Positions 35,691 through 44,738 of a stretch of 64,000 nt of DNA are shown piece by piece. The stretch lies in assembly GCA_965230065.1 (NCBI GenBank), contig OZ245942.1, forward strand, positions 5,828,001 through 5,892,000, read 5' to 3'. The stretch is from G965230065 sp965230065 (GTDB lineage: Bacteria > Bacteroidota > Bacteroidia > Cytophagales > Cyclobacteriaceae). A program made the translations under genes and the position numbers. Below the pieces are notes generated by a model. That model was not told the DNA's origin. It did no database searches and was given only the letters and a program-made list of their open reading frames with translations. Position 1 is the first letter of the stretch, and every line of letters begins with the position of its first letter.

Positions 35691-38600
35691 TTAAAATGTG
35701 AGATCTATCCCGAAAATCAATGTTGAAATATATGGTACGGTATCCCCCTGGTGGGCACTGGTAGTTTGTTCAGGGTCCATTCCATCTTTCACATTTGAGA
35801 TAACAAACAGATCGTTGGCAGTTACAGAAAAACGCACCCTGTCGATACCTGCCCTTGTAAGCACATGCTGAGGGAGTGAGTAGCCCAGTGAAAGAACTTT
35901 CGCCCGCAAATAAGATGCTTTTACAACATTTATATCGTTGGGATGTCCGTAATTCCAATTTTTCCTTTGCCCATTATAAAAAGTTCTTGGCCAGGGTGCA
36001 TCGCGGTTATCTTCTCTCCATGTAGTGCCAAGGAAAGCATTGTTTTGGTTCATCCACCATCTGCTAAATGGATATGCCAGTCCCCCTGAACGCAATATGT
36101 TTTGCTGGGCAACACCCTGGAAGAATGCATTAAAATCAAACCCTTTCCATTCCATACCAAGCCTGATCCCAACACTGTAATGGGGATTTGCATCGCCGAA
36201 ATAAACCAAATCGTCTTCATTGATAATACCATCCCCATTTACATCCACACGCTTTACCGTACCGGGAACCAGGCGGTTCGGGCTTCTGTATTGAGGAAGA
36301 ATTGTGCCGGGTTTCATCACAAGCTGATCTTCAGGGTTTTCAAAGCCGTATTGATTATAATAATTCAACACTTCCTCCTCAGATTGAAGAATTCCGTCTG
36401 TCACGTAAGTATAAATGGCCTGAAGGGGTTTTCCTTCAATAAAATTCCTGTTGCTTGGGTTACTGGCAAAAGCATCATTTAATCCTGCCTGAATAGCGGT
36501 TGCGCCTTCCATACGGGTTATTTCACTACGGTTGTCCCAAACCATAGCGCTTACGTTATATGCAAATTCGCCAACCCTGTCTTTCCAGTTCAATGACAAC
36601 TCCCAGCCTTTGGTGATAAAGTCTCCGCTATTGGTTTTAGGCGCTGTGGCACCAAGTACCTGAGGATAGGTGATTGGAATCAGCATATCATTGTTTTCAC
36701 GAATAAAATATTCGGCAGTACCACTCAATTTGTTATTTAAAATAGCAAAATCTATGGCAAAGTTGGTCGTACTAACCCGTTCCCAGGTGCGGTCTGTTGT
36801 TGTCATACCTGCAATCCAGGCTGTGTTTGCCAATGAGGGGGAAGCACCAAACAGCGTAGACCCTGCCCCCATATTGGAAATATAGTCATAAGCACCAATA
36901 CCGGTAACAGATCCTGTTTCCCCATAAGAAGCACGCAATTTCAAATTGTCAAAAAAGCTGTTTTTCATGAATCCCATTTCTGAAAGACGAACACCGGCTG
37001 ATGCACCGTAGAAATTTTTCCATCTGTAGTCAGGGTGCAAACGTGATGACCCATCCCTACGCGCTATTGCTTCAAAAAGGTAGATGCCATTATAATCATA
37101 GTTTAGTCTTCCAACGTATGAAATTAAGCCAATGGCCTGGCTTCCTGTCCGGAAGTTCCCATCACTTCCTCCATTTACCTGTGTAGTAACATCACCGGTA
37201 TTTAAATCATCCAATTCATCCGATGCCATATTTGACCGGGACATAAAATATCTGGTATCCTGATCTTCCTGGGCTGTAGCGCCTATTGTTACACCAAAAT
37301 TGTTTCTACCCAATGAAAACCGGTAGTTTCCTTGCAATGAATGCATTTGCGTAACATCGTTTGTTTCAAAGATTTTCACATAGGATGTCAATAAAGTTGT
37401 GGGGGTATAGGAAATATTCCCATCCCAGTCGTACATGGTTACAGAAGTCTTTCTTTCGATTTTTTCAGTATCACGCAAGCCCATATTAAAATCATAACTA
37501 AAAGAAAGTCCCTTCACGTGTTTATCCATATCAAGGGTTAATTTACCTCCTAGCCGAAGTATTTTATCCTTAGTCTGGGTCTGTCCACCTTCATCCAGCT
37601 TAGCCAGCATATTATTAGCACCGAATATATCGTAATATTGTCCCTGAGGATTATACATGGGAAACAGGTACATATCCTGTACCCCTTCACCAACCCCCTG
37701 GGTGGGGCCCTCAATCAAGCGGTTGTCATAAGAAACAGAAAAATCAGCACTTAAAAGGTCATTCATTTGATATGACAAATTGGTACGGAAGTTAAACCTT
37801 TTGGCACCGTCATATACAAAATCAATGGGTGAGCGTTCGTTGTTATAACCAAAGGAAGTTCTGTAAACCACATTTTCATTTCCTCCCGAAATAGAAATGT
37901 TATGTCTTTGAGAGCCAGTGGTGCCATATACTTCTTCGTATTGGTTCACATCAGCGAACCGGTGATCTTTGCCAAGCCAAAAATAGGAGTCTGGCGCCAT
38001 GGGCATGGTACCATCAATAATTGATACTAACTCATCCCGGGTAAAAAATCGATAATTGGAAGCTGCCTCCACATTGTCACCATTCGCATCCTGATAAATA
38101 ATATTGTCATTGTCTCCCGCTTCCAGCCATAACTGTGACCACTCGTTCAGATTGGCAAGCGGATAATCATTGGCAAAATTTAACTGATATTGGCCGCTAT
38201 AGCTCACTTTAACATCACCTTGTTTTCCTTTTTTGGTTGTAACCAGGATAACACCCCCTGCAGCGCGTGTACCGTAAATGGCTGCGGCAGCATCTTTCAA
38301 CACAGATATTGATTCAATATCGTTGGGATTAATGGTAGAAAGTTGCCACTCTGGTATGATTAACCCATCCAACAATACAAGGGGCTGAATATTATTCACA
38401 GAAATATCCCCGCGGATTTTCAAATCGATACCTTCCTGGCCCGGGCGGGATGAAGTACGTGTTACTACTAATCCGGGAACTTCTCCCTGCAGTGCTAAGG
38501 CAGCACTTGATGTTCCCTTAGCTTTTACTACGTCATCCCCATTCACCTGGGAAACAGAACCCGTTAGTGTTGCTCTTTTCTGTGTACCATACCCCACTAC

Positions 38601-38981
38601 CACAATCTCTTCCAGGGCAGTAATATCGGGTGCGAGTTCAATGTTAATCACAGTTTGGTTTCCAACTGCGACTTCTTCCTGGATATATCCAACAGAACTG
38701 AATATCAGCGTTGCATTTTCATCAGGTACTTCTATAGAATAATTTCCCTCAACATCGGTAACTGTTCCCTGTGTGGTTCCTTTTACAACTACATTTACTC
38801 CCGGGATACCTTCATTATCATCTACTGAAGTAACTCTTCCGTTAACCTTCTTTTCAAGAGGTTTTTTTCTTTCGAGGGAGTTAACATCATTTAGGTTTTC
38901 TGTGCGCATATCAGCTGATATGGCATGCGTGGTGACCAGCATCAAACAAATGAGACTGATCATATTATGATATACTTTCAT
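35691..38981 (-). CDS. SusC/RagA TonB-dependent transporter without STN domain
   Basis: This 1096-residue transporter begins with a signal peptide (TTHAISA), a carboxypeptidase-like regulatory domain at about 46-132 (GRVTSVDDNEGIPGVNVVVKG), then the plug (EEIVVVGYGTQKRATLTG, SISVLKDAAAAIYGTRAAGG) and a 22-strand barrel ending in FGIDLTF. There is no STN domain between the signal and the carboxypeptidase-like domain, unlike the SusC at 5130. That matches control by the HTCS rather than by a sigma/anti-sigma pair. It is followed by SusD after 23 bases. Upstream lies a gap of almost 500 bases holding a decayed HTCS fragment. Confidence 0.95.
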   Translation of the reverse strand: MKVYHNMISLICLMLVTTHAISADMRTENLNDVNSLERKKPLEKKVNGRVTSVDDNEGIPGVNVVVKGTTQGTVTDVEGNYSIEVPDENATLIFSSVGYIQEEVAVGNQTVINIELAPDITALEEIVVVGYGTQKRATLTGSVSQVNGDDVVKAKGTSSAALALQGEVPGLVVTRTSSRPGQEGIDLKIRGDISVNNIQPLVLLDGLIIPEWQLSTINPNDIESISVLKDAAAAIYGTRAAGGVILVTTKKGKQGDVKVSYSGQYQLNFANDYPLANLNEWSQLWLEAGDNDNIIYQDANGDNVEAASNYRFFTRDELVSIIDGTMPMAPDSYFWLGKDHRFADVNQYEEVYGTTGSQRHNISISGGNENVVYRTSFGYNNERSPIDFVYDGAKRFNFRTNLSYQMNDLLSADFSVSYDNRLIEGPTQGVGEGVQDMYLFPMYNPQGQYYDIFGANNMLAKLDEGGQTQTKDKILRLGGKLTLDMDKHVKGLSFSYDFNMGLRDTEKIERKTSVTMYDWDGNISYTPTTLLTSYVKIFETNDVTQMHSLQGNYRFSLGRNNFGVTIGATAQEDQDTRYFMSRSNMASDELDDLNTGDVTTQVNGGSDGNFRTGSQAIGLISYVGRLNYDYNGIYLFEAIARRDGSSRLHPDYRWKNFYGASAGVRLSEMGFMKNSFFDNLKLRASYGETGSVTGIGAYDYISNMGAGSTLFGASPSLANTAWIAGMTTTDRTWERVSTTNFAIDFAILNNKLSGTAEYFIRENNDMLIPITYPQVLGATAPKTNSGDFITKGWELSLNWKDRVGEFAYNVSAMVWDNRSEITRMEGATAIQAGLNDAFASNPSNRNFIEGKPLQAIYTYVTDGILQSEEEVLNYYNQYGFENPEDQLVMKPGTILPQYRSPNRLVPGTVKRVDVNGDGIINEDDLVYFGDANPHYSVGIRLGMEWKGFDFNAFFQGVAQQNILRSGGLAYPFSRWWMNQNNAFLGTTWREDNRDAPWPRTFYNGQRKNWNYGHPNDINVVKASYLRAKVLSLGYSLPQHVLTRAGIDRVRFSVTANDLFVISNVKDGMDPEQTTSAHQGDTVPYISTLIFGIDLTF

Positions 38982-39245
38982 AAAAAACAGTGGTTTACAT
39001 TTTTAATAATTGGTAGAAATAGAGACTGCCTTCCCTTAAATTTTTGAAAAGGCCTGGTTTTAAGAACTTATTTAAAGTGTTAAAAAAATAAGTGGGTATT
39101 GGGCGTTCTGCAGAAAGGCGGGTATGGTTAGGTACATACCGCTCTTTCAATAAGGAGTAATTGAATGTATAGTGTTACATAGTATAAGGGGTTAGGTTAT
39201 TAATATTACAGAAAAGACAATTCCGGATTTAGCATTGTCTGTATC
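38982..39245. other. SusC leader/promoter region, no gene
   Basis: This AT-rich stretch must hold the SusC promoter and leader, but I could not find a convincing TTTG / TAnnTTTG pair on the minus strand. No open frame of interest is present. A long leader is usual for SusC genes. The adjacent 39246-39440 is described separately as an HTCS remnant plus the shared downstream block. Confidence 0.4.
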
Positions 39246-39362
39246 AGCAATATTAATTGAACCCTAAAAAACAGGGTATAAATTATCATTCAATCATGAT
39301 AACTTATGGCCCCTTTTTGAAAAAACGGCAAAAACAGGATGTATTTGAGGTTATTTTTGGCT
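39246..39362. promoter_or_regulatory. Non-coding block shared with the HTCS 3' flank, with conserved hairpin
   Basis: This block matches 52454-52570 almost throughout, by eye: AGCAATATTAATTGAA, then GGTATAAATTATCATT, GATAACTTATGGCCC and GGCAAAAACA occur in the same order and spacing in both. The centre keeps a hairpin in each copy (TTATCAT...ATGATAA here, TTATCATTTAATGATAA there) although the loop differs. It lies about 260-380 bases upstream of SusC here and downstream of HTCS, upstream of the ThuA operon, in the other copy. An operator or a terminator are both possible. Confidence 0.5.
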
Positions 39363-39440
39363 TTAAACAGTAATTATCCAGTATTCGTTTGGGGTTTTAC
39401 TAAAGTAAGCCGTGGAGTTGAAACCCGGCTTGTAGGCAAT
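39363..39440 (-). pseudogene. Remnant of an HTCS AraC-type C-terminus
   Basis: The minus strand encodes IAYKPGFNSTAYFSK joined to TPNEYW and a stop six codons on. The intact HTCS ends IAYKSGFNSTAYFSKTFRELFGKTPNEYGKNTG. The remnant lacks exactly 24 bases, between two copies of AAAACC, so the loss looks like slippage or recombination between short direct repeats. Nothing of the rest of the HTCS is left; homology stops at the codon for Ile and the sequence then runs into the end of the lyase gene 33 bases away. It cannot be functional. It marks a duplication or insertion junction. Confidence 0.8.
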
Positions 39441-39473
39441 AATAGTTAAAAAATGGATTTCATATTTTCAGGA

Positions 39474-42218
39474 TTAATTGATGCTAATTGTTCGTAATTC
39501 TCCAATATCAAAACTTTTTTCGTTTTTACCATCTGAAATCACGACCTGAACCTCATTATGCAAGCTTAATTCACCTTGTTTTTGCTCCAACACAACATTT
39601 CCTGCTTTTTCAGACGAAATTGTATATCCATTCGCTTTAAGTTCTTTACCATTGCCCATAAAGAGCACAAAATCACCATTCTTTTCATTTCCAACCAAAG
39701 CGTAGCTTGCATCGGATGATTTGTCTTTATAGCTTGCATTTTTGCCTTCCTTAGATGAGAAAACATGATCTTCACGTCCTGATGTATGCGTAATATGTAA
39801 ACCTACAAAATCCTTATTTCCATTTTCATCATCGAATCCTTTGATAGATAATATGCTTTTCCCTTCTGCTGATGTGTAGGGTTCATACACAGCAATGAAT
39901 GGATGCTCCCAGGCTTCGCCATGCTGCCGGGCAGCAAAGGTCAGGTAGGGTTCCTTGTCAACTTCATATGGAATGTCTCCTTTATTTCGGAAAGACTTGC
40001 ACGGAGGTGACTTGATGGAAAATACCTCGCGATTTTCAGCACCCTTCATCCAGAGGTTCATATACACATCATCTTCTCCCGCTGGCATATCAATTTTCCA
40101 TTCCACCTGGTAATCTTCCTTTGTTCGAACAGCGTTTTTATCCCACATGTAATCCAGGGCATAAAGGTGCCCACCGGCAAATCCCATTTCCTCACTTGGT
40201 TTTAGTTCTAAAGGATTGCCTGATCCATCCATCACCGTCATGACCTGCCCTAAATTATGGTAGTAGTAGTCGTGAAATTTATCACCTTTTTGCTGCTTTC
40301 TCGAACGAAAAACATCCACATAATAGCCAGTAGTCTTACTGGTTCTTACAATACTAACCAATCGGCTTTGATCACTACGACTTTCTGGTTCTAAAAAGTA
40401 CACATCGGAATATGTAATATCCGTATAGTAGCCATTCTTCTGTTCTGACCTTGGATACGCACCCATCAAATCGAAAGCATGATGGCTCAACATCTCCGTA
40501 TAGGATGAAATTCCGTCAACCATTACCGTGTTGTGGGCAGGAAATTGAGAATAGTATTCCAAATAGATTGGCTGAAGATAGCCGGCCCCTTTTCCTGGGT
40601 CAGCACCCTGCACAAAGCCTTTTCCATACAATTCCATGTTAATGCCATTGGCATGCATGTGATTTCCGAGTGATCCGTTCAGTGACACCATCATGCCGTC
40701 TTTCCCAGATCCCATACGCTGTACATGCCAGCTAACATTTGGCACATAGAATGTTTGGGTCATGTAATCATTCATTTTTCCTCTTTCATATTTCTCATTC
40801 AACCCTAAAGGTTTACTGGCAAAAAAGGATGAAATGTTAGCGCCGGGCCTTCTTTTACTTTGTGATGAAGTATCATCAGTTTTAAATAACCGTAACAAGG
40901 CAGTAAATTCTTCTTCCAGTTTTTCATCCTCATTTTTCCGCGCAATGCGCACCATATCGCTCATGGATTCGGTACTGACAGGACCATAGTAGGAGTCTCC
41001 AAAAGCCACGGTTTGTCCATTCGGAAAAAGGTATTGCGGCAGCATTTTCACAGCTTTTTCCATCACAGGTGTATAGGGCAATAGATTGAAATTAAAGGTA
41101 TTGTCAAAATCCCGGATAAAATTAGTGAGGTCTTTGGTAACTCCCTGGGCATACCCTGGGCATTCAGCCCAAACACCATTGTTTTCATCGTACCCATAAT
41201 CCATGAACCTGGGAAGTGACCATTGCCGGACTGAGGTCACATTCAAAATGTAATCGATATAATATTCACGACCTTTTTGATCTTCATAGAATTCATCATC
41301 CTGCAAAACCATGGCGGCTTTCAGAATGATCTTTGCCTGGTGTAAATTCCAGTTGTTTTGTGGTACACCATTCTTAATAATCTGATCGGCCCACCTTTTA
41401 ATAGTAAGATCATAATATGCAATTTTCTCAGGATAATTTGTTTCAATATATGGATGTAAAAAATCGTAAAGTTCAGCGATATCCCGTAGTACTCCTTCAT
41501 GTATTACCTGGAAGTTTGTAAATCCAACCAAAGTCTGAATATGACCGTTGAGCAAATCAATGGGTTCATTGCGGTAGTACATGCCCATCATATAGGTATC
41601 AAAGATGTCAAATGAGAATTTGGCGTAACGTTCATCATTTTCCAACCAGTGAATGAACGCAGCATCCCGGGCAAGCTCAATGATCTCCTCATTGATGGAG
41701 TAAATTATCCTGCCTGTTTTAGAAATCTCAACCCACTCAAACGGATGCCCTTCCTTACTTCGATTTGGCAGGTATAATCCGCGAGGATCTTCCATGTAGG
41801 GCATTACATCTTCCAGCTTTGGTTTGCCATAGGGTGTGGTATAATCACGTGATCCACACAAGCGTACAGTAGGAACCGGGGCTTCTCCATCCGCATGAGA
41901 ATAGTTGATCCCATTGATATAAATATGGGTGGCCTTGGTTTTCCAGTACATCTGAAGGCGCGACACCATCCATTCCGGATCCTCCACATGCCGGTTAACG
42001 TGCTCATCAATTCGATGGTGAATTCCAGATAAAACCTGTTTAGCCCATTTTTCATTGGCTATGGTTTTTTCCAAAGTGCCCTTACCTTCCTCCGTGATGT
42101 AGATCCTGGGATATCCTTGCGGTAAGTTCTCAGGCAGAGGAATTTTGGCATAATCCTGACCAAAAGCACTATTCGCCAGAAAGGTCATCAATACAACTAC
42201 AAAGATCTTTTTCATCAA
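39474..42218 (-). CDS. Heparinase II/III-family polysaccharide lyase, long form 2
   Basis: This 914-residue protein has a signal peptide (ANSAFGQ). It is colinear with the 930-residue lyase: YPRIYITEEGKGTLE, PEWMVSRLQMYWKTK, PVPTVRLCGSRDYTT, NNWNLHQAKI, WAECPGYAQGV, and the sandwich motif GSLGNHMHANGINMELYGKG with the likely catalytic His. The Tyr equivalent lies in ECPGYAQG. It probably cleaves a uronate-containing chain by beta-elimination. It is the last gene of the operon that starts with the ThuA protein, 32 bases after GH95. Immediately past its stop lies the HTCS remnant. The two long lyases may act on differently sulfated forms of the same chain. Confidence 0.87.
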   Translation of the reverse strand: MMKKIFVVVLMTFLANSAFGQDYAKIPLPENLPQGYPRIYITEEGKGTLEKTIANEKWAKQVLSGIHHRIDEHVNRHVEDPEWMVSRLQMYWKTKATHIYINGINYSHADGEAPVPTVRLCGSRDYTTPYGKPKLEDVMPYMEDPRGLYLPNRSKEGHPFEWVEISKTGRIIYSINEEIIELARDAAFIHWLENDERYAKFSFDIFDTYMMGMYYRNEPIDLLNGHIQTLVGFTNFQVIHEGVLRDIAELYDFLHPYIETNYPEKIAYYDLTIKRWADQIIKNGVPQNNWNLHQAKIILKAAMVLQDDEFYEDQKGREYYIDYILNVTSVRQWSLPRFMDYGYDENNGVWAECPGYAQGVTKDLTNFIRDFDNTFNFNLLPYTPVMEKAVKMLPQYLFPNGQTVAFGDSYYGPVSTESMSDMVRIARKNEDEKLEEEFTALLRLFKTDDTSSQSKRRPGANISSFFASKPLGLNEKYERGKMNDYMTQTFYVPNVSWHVQRMGSGKDGMMVSLNGSLGNHMHANGINMELYGKGFVQGADPGKGAGYLQPIYLEYYSQFPAHNTVMVDGISSYTEMLSHHAFDLMGAYPRSEQKNGYYTDITYSDVYFLEPESRSDQSRLVSIVRTSKTTGYYVDVFRSRKQQKGDKFHDYYYHNLGQVMTVMDGSGNPLELKPSEEMGFAGGHLYALDYMWDKNAVRTKEDYQVEWKIDMPAGEDDVYMNLWMKGAENREVFSIKSPPCKSFRNKGDIPYEVDKEPYLTFAARQHGEAWEHPFIAVYEPYTSAEGKSILSIKGFDDENGNKDFVGLHITHTSGREDHVFSSKEGKNASYKDKSSDASYALVGNEKNGDFVLFMGNGKELKANGYTISSEKAGNVVLEQKQGELSLHNEVQVVISDGKNEKSFDIGELRTISIN

Positions 42219-42250
42219 AATATTCTAAACTTTTGCATAATCTGGTAAAT

Positions 42251-44662
42251 CTAAAATTGCGTTCCGCTAATACCAATCGTTTCGCCTGCAGAAGTTGAAT
42301 ATTCAACCGTACTATTCCCATAACGGACTACTAAGGGCTCCCCAAGTAATGACTTAACCTTCCCTTGAACAAGTTTTCCATCCTTCCACTCAATATCCAC
42401 CTCAAATCCACCACGTGCACGAAGTCCGCTTACTGAACCATCAGGCCATGCATCAGGAAGTGCTGGCAGCAAATTGATTTCACCGAGATGACTTTGTAAG
42501 AGCATCTCGGCTATTCCGGCCGTCGCACCAAAATTCGCATCAATTTGAAATACACTTCTGTCATTGAACAGATTTGCCGAGAGCCCATGCATCACATGGT
42601 TGTTGAGCATATGAAAGGCACTATCACCATTACCTACACGAGCCCACAATGATATTCTCCATGCACCGGGCCATCCGTCAGTGCTTCCCCTTTGAATGAG
42701 CGATGTTTTTGCTGCTTCAAAAAGCTTTGGTGTTTCCTGAGGATTGATCTGACTACTGGGGTACAGTCCGTAAAGGTGTGAAACATGACTATGGGGATTG
42801 CCTGGGTTATCCCAGTCTTCCTGCCATTCCTGAAGTTGTCCGTGCTTACCTATTTTCATGGGCGACTGCCGAACTTTGGTTTGGGCTACTTTAGAGCGAA
42901 AAGACTTATCAATATCCAGAATTTCAGATGTGGCTATGCAATTGGCAAACAGATCGTTTAGAAGCTGTAAATCCATGGTAGGGCCCGCACAAAGTGATGC
43001 CCCACTGCGGTTTGAACTTAAGCCATCTTCGTTTGTGCCGCCATGACTGTGCTCTGGAGAAAGGGAGGGTGAGGTAATCAGGTACCCTTCCTCATTCTCA
43101 ACAAGGACATCAAGGAAAAACTCAGCCGCTCCTTTCATCATCGGATATGATTTTTTTAGAAATTCTACATCTCCCGTGTATAAATAATGCTCCCAAAGAT
43201 GTTGGCAAAGCCATGCACCAGCCGTTGGCCACATGCCCCAATGGGCACCATCTACCGGAGCTGTACCACGCCATAAATCCGTGTTGTGGTGGGTTACCCA
43301 ACCATCCGCTCGGTAATGGACTTCTGCAGTTTTCTTTCCTGGTTCCTGCAACTCCGCAACCATGCGCAGAAAAGGTGCATGACACTCGCTAAGGTTACCA
43401 ACTTCAGCCACCCAGTAATTCATCTGAATGTTGATATTGATGGTATATTTACTGGCCCAGGGTGGATTAATTTCGCTGTTCCAAATACCTTGCAGGTTCA
43501 GGGGCTGTGTACCGGGCCGCGAGCCGGCAATCATCAAATAACGGCCATACTGGAAAAACTGTTTGGCTAAGAGTGGGTCACTGCCCCCCTCTTTAACTTT
43601 ACTAAGCCTTTCGTCTGTGGGCGTATTAGCAGCAGGCACATTACCACCAAGGTTGATGGATACTCGGTCAAACAATTTAGAATGATCTTCGGTATGTCTT
43701 TGATAAAGTTGTTCAAAAGATTTATTCTGAACACCTGCCAGATAATCGTTCACCTTTGCCAAAGGATCTCCACTTACATCATTATAATTTTCAAAACTGG
43801 TGGCCGCCACATAAACGATGGTAACAGCATCTGCATTTCTTACAGAAATTGTATCTCCCAGTCCCAGCACTTCTCCCCCTTTGGCTGAAACTTTGGCCTG
43901 AGCGGCAAATTTGGTTCCTTCTTTCTCCCACGGACCGATTAATCTTCTTGCACCACTTCCTTCCCCACCTTTACGCGGCGCAACCTGACCTGTCATCAAT
44001 AGCATGTTTCCATTTTTTGTATTAGATGCTGAGGGATGTGGGCTTGTCAACAAAAGGTCAAAATTGATTTGCCCGGGCTTATCACAAGCAAGCTGCATCA
44101 CAATAGCCTGGTCAGGATGAGATGCAAATGTTTTTCTGGTAAAACGTGCCTCACCCATCGTGTATGAAACCTTAAATACGGCATTTTGTAAATCGAGTTC
44201 GCGGCGGTAGTCACTTGATTGCTCACCCTCAGGAAACGTAAGATACAGGTCGCCAAAGGGTTGATAGGCCATCTGATATTTGGGCACACCCATCATCTTC
44301 TCAGCAACACCTTCTGCCTCAATATAATTTTCCTGATTGAGCAACTCCCGAACCCGGGAAAGATATTGATAAGCTTCAGGGTTATCGTAGGATTGCGGCC
44401 CTCCGCTCCATAAAGTTTCTTCATTCAATTGAAGATGTTCCTTGTTAACCCCTCCATAAACCATAGCGCCAAGCCGCCCGTTGCCAATAGGCAATGCTTC
44501 GGACCATGCTGTGGCCGGCTCAGTGTACCAAAGTGATAATCTTTTATCTTCTGATGTCTCAGTGGTTTTGTACTCTTGCGATTGGGCATTACAAATAATT
44601 GGTATTGCAAACAGTAAGTTTAGTCCAATGAAAAGAACAAAATACAGGTGTTTATCTTTCAT
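42251..44662 (-). CDS. GH95 family alpha-L-fucosidase-type glycoside hydrolase
   Basis: This 803-residue secreted protein shows the GH95 pattern from the start of the mature chain: LSLWYTEPATAWSEALPIGNGRLGAMVYGG, shown here by its key parts, and LNEETLWSGGP. The catalytic barrel has NLQGIWNSEINPPW and NINIQMNYW, whose Asn residues activate water; TSPSLSPEHSHGG, the likely acid region; and FQIDANFGATAGI, with the Asp partner. GH95 enzymes remove alpha-1,2-linked L-fucose or the related L-galactose. Length is normal for the family. It lies 76 bases after GH38 and 32 before the lyase, so fucose side-chain removal probably prepares the chain for cleavage. Confidence 0.95.
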   Translation of the reverse strand: MKDKHLYFVLFIGLNLLFAIPIICNAQSQEYKTTETSEDKRLSLWYTEPATAWSEALPIGNGRLGAMVYGGVNKEHLQLNEETLWSGGPQSYDNPEAYQYLSRVRELLNQENYIEAEGVAEKMMGVPKYQMAYQPFGDLYLTFPEGEQSSDYRRELDLQNAVFKVSYTMGEARFTRKTFASHPDQAIVMQLACDKPGQINFDLLLTSPHPSASNTKNGNMLLMTGQVAPRKGGEGSGARRLIGPWEKEGTKFAAQAKVSAKGGEVLGLGDTISVRNADAVTIVYVAATSFENYNDVSGDPLAKVNDYLAGVQNKSFEQLYQRHTEDHSKLFDRVSINLGGNVPAANTPTDERLSKVKEGGSDPLLAKQFFQYGRYLMIAGSRPGTQPLNLQGIWNSEINPPWASKYTININIQMNYWVAEVGNLSECHAPFLRMVAELQEPGKKTAEVHYRADGWVTHHNTDLWRGTAPVDGAHWGMWPTAGAWLCQHLWEHYLYTGDVEFLKKSYPMMKGAAEFFLDVLVENEEGYLITSPSLSPEHSHGGTNEDGLSSNRSGASLCAGPTMDLQLLNDLFANCIATSEILDIDKSFRSKVAQTKVRQSPMKIGKHGQLQEWQEDWDNPGNPHSHVSHLYGLYPSSQINPQETPKLFEAAKTSLIQRGSTDGWPGAWRISLWARVGNGDSAFHMLNNHVMHGLSANLFNDRSVFQIDANFGATAGIAEMLLQSHLGEINLLPALPDAWPDGSVSGLRARGGFEVDIEWKDGKLVQGKVKSLLGEPLVVRYGNSTVEYSTSAGETIGISGTQF

Positions 44663-44738
44663 AATGGTGTGTAAAGATCTTCATAAGATATAATTTTAGG
44701 TTATTTCTAAAGAAATCAAAAGCTTTAGAATTTTTCTA

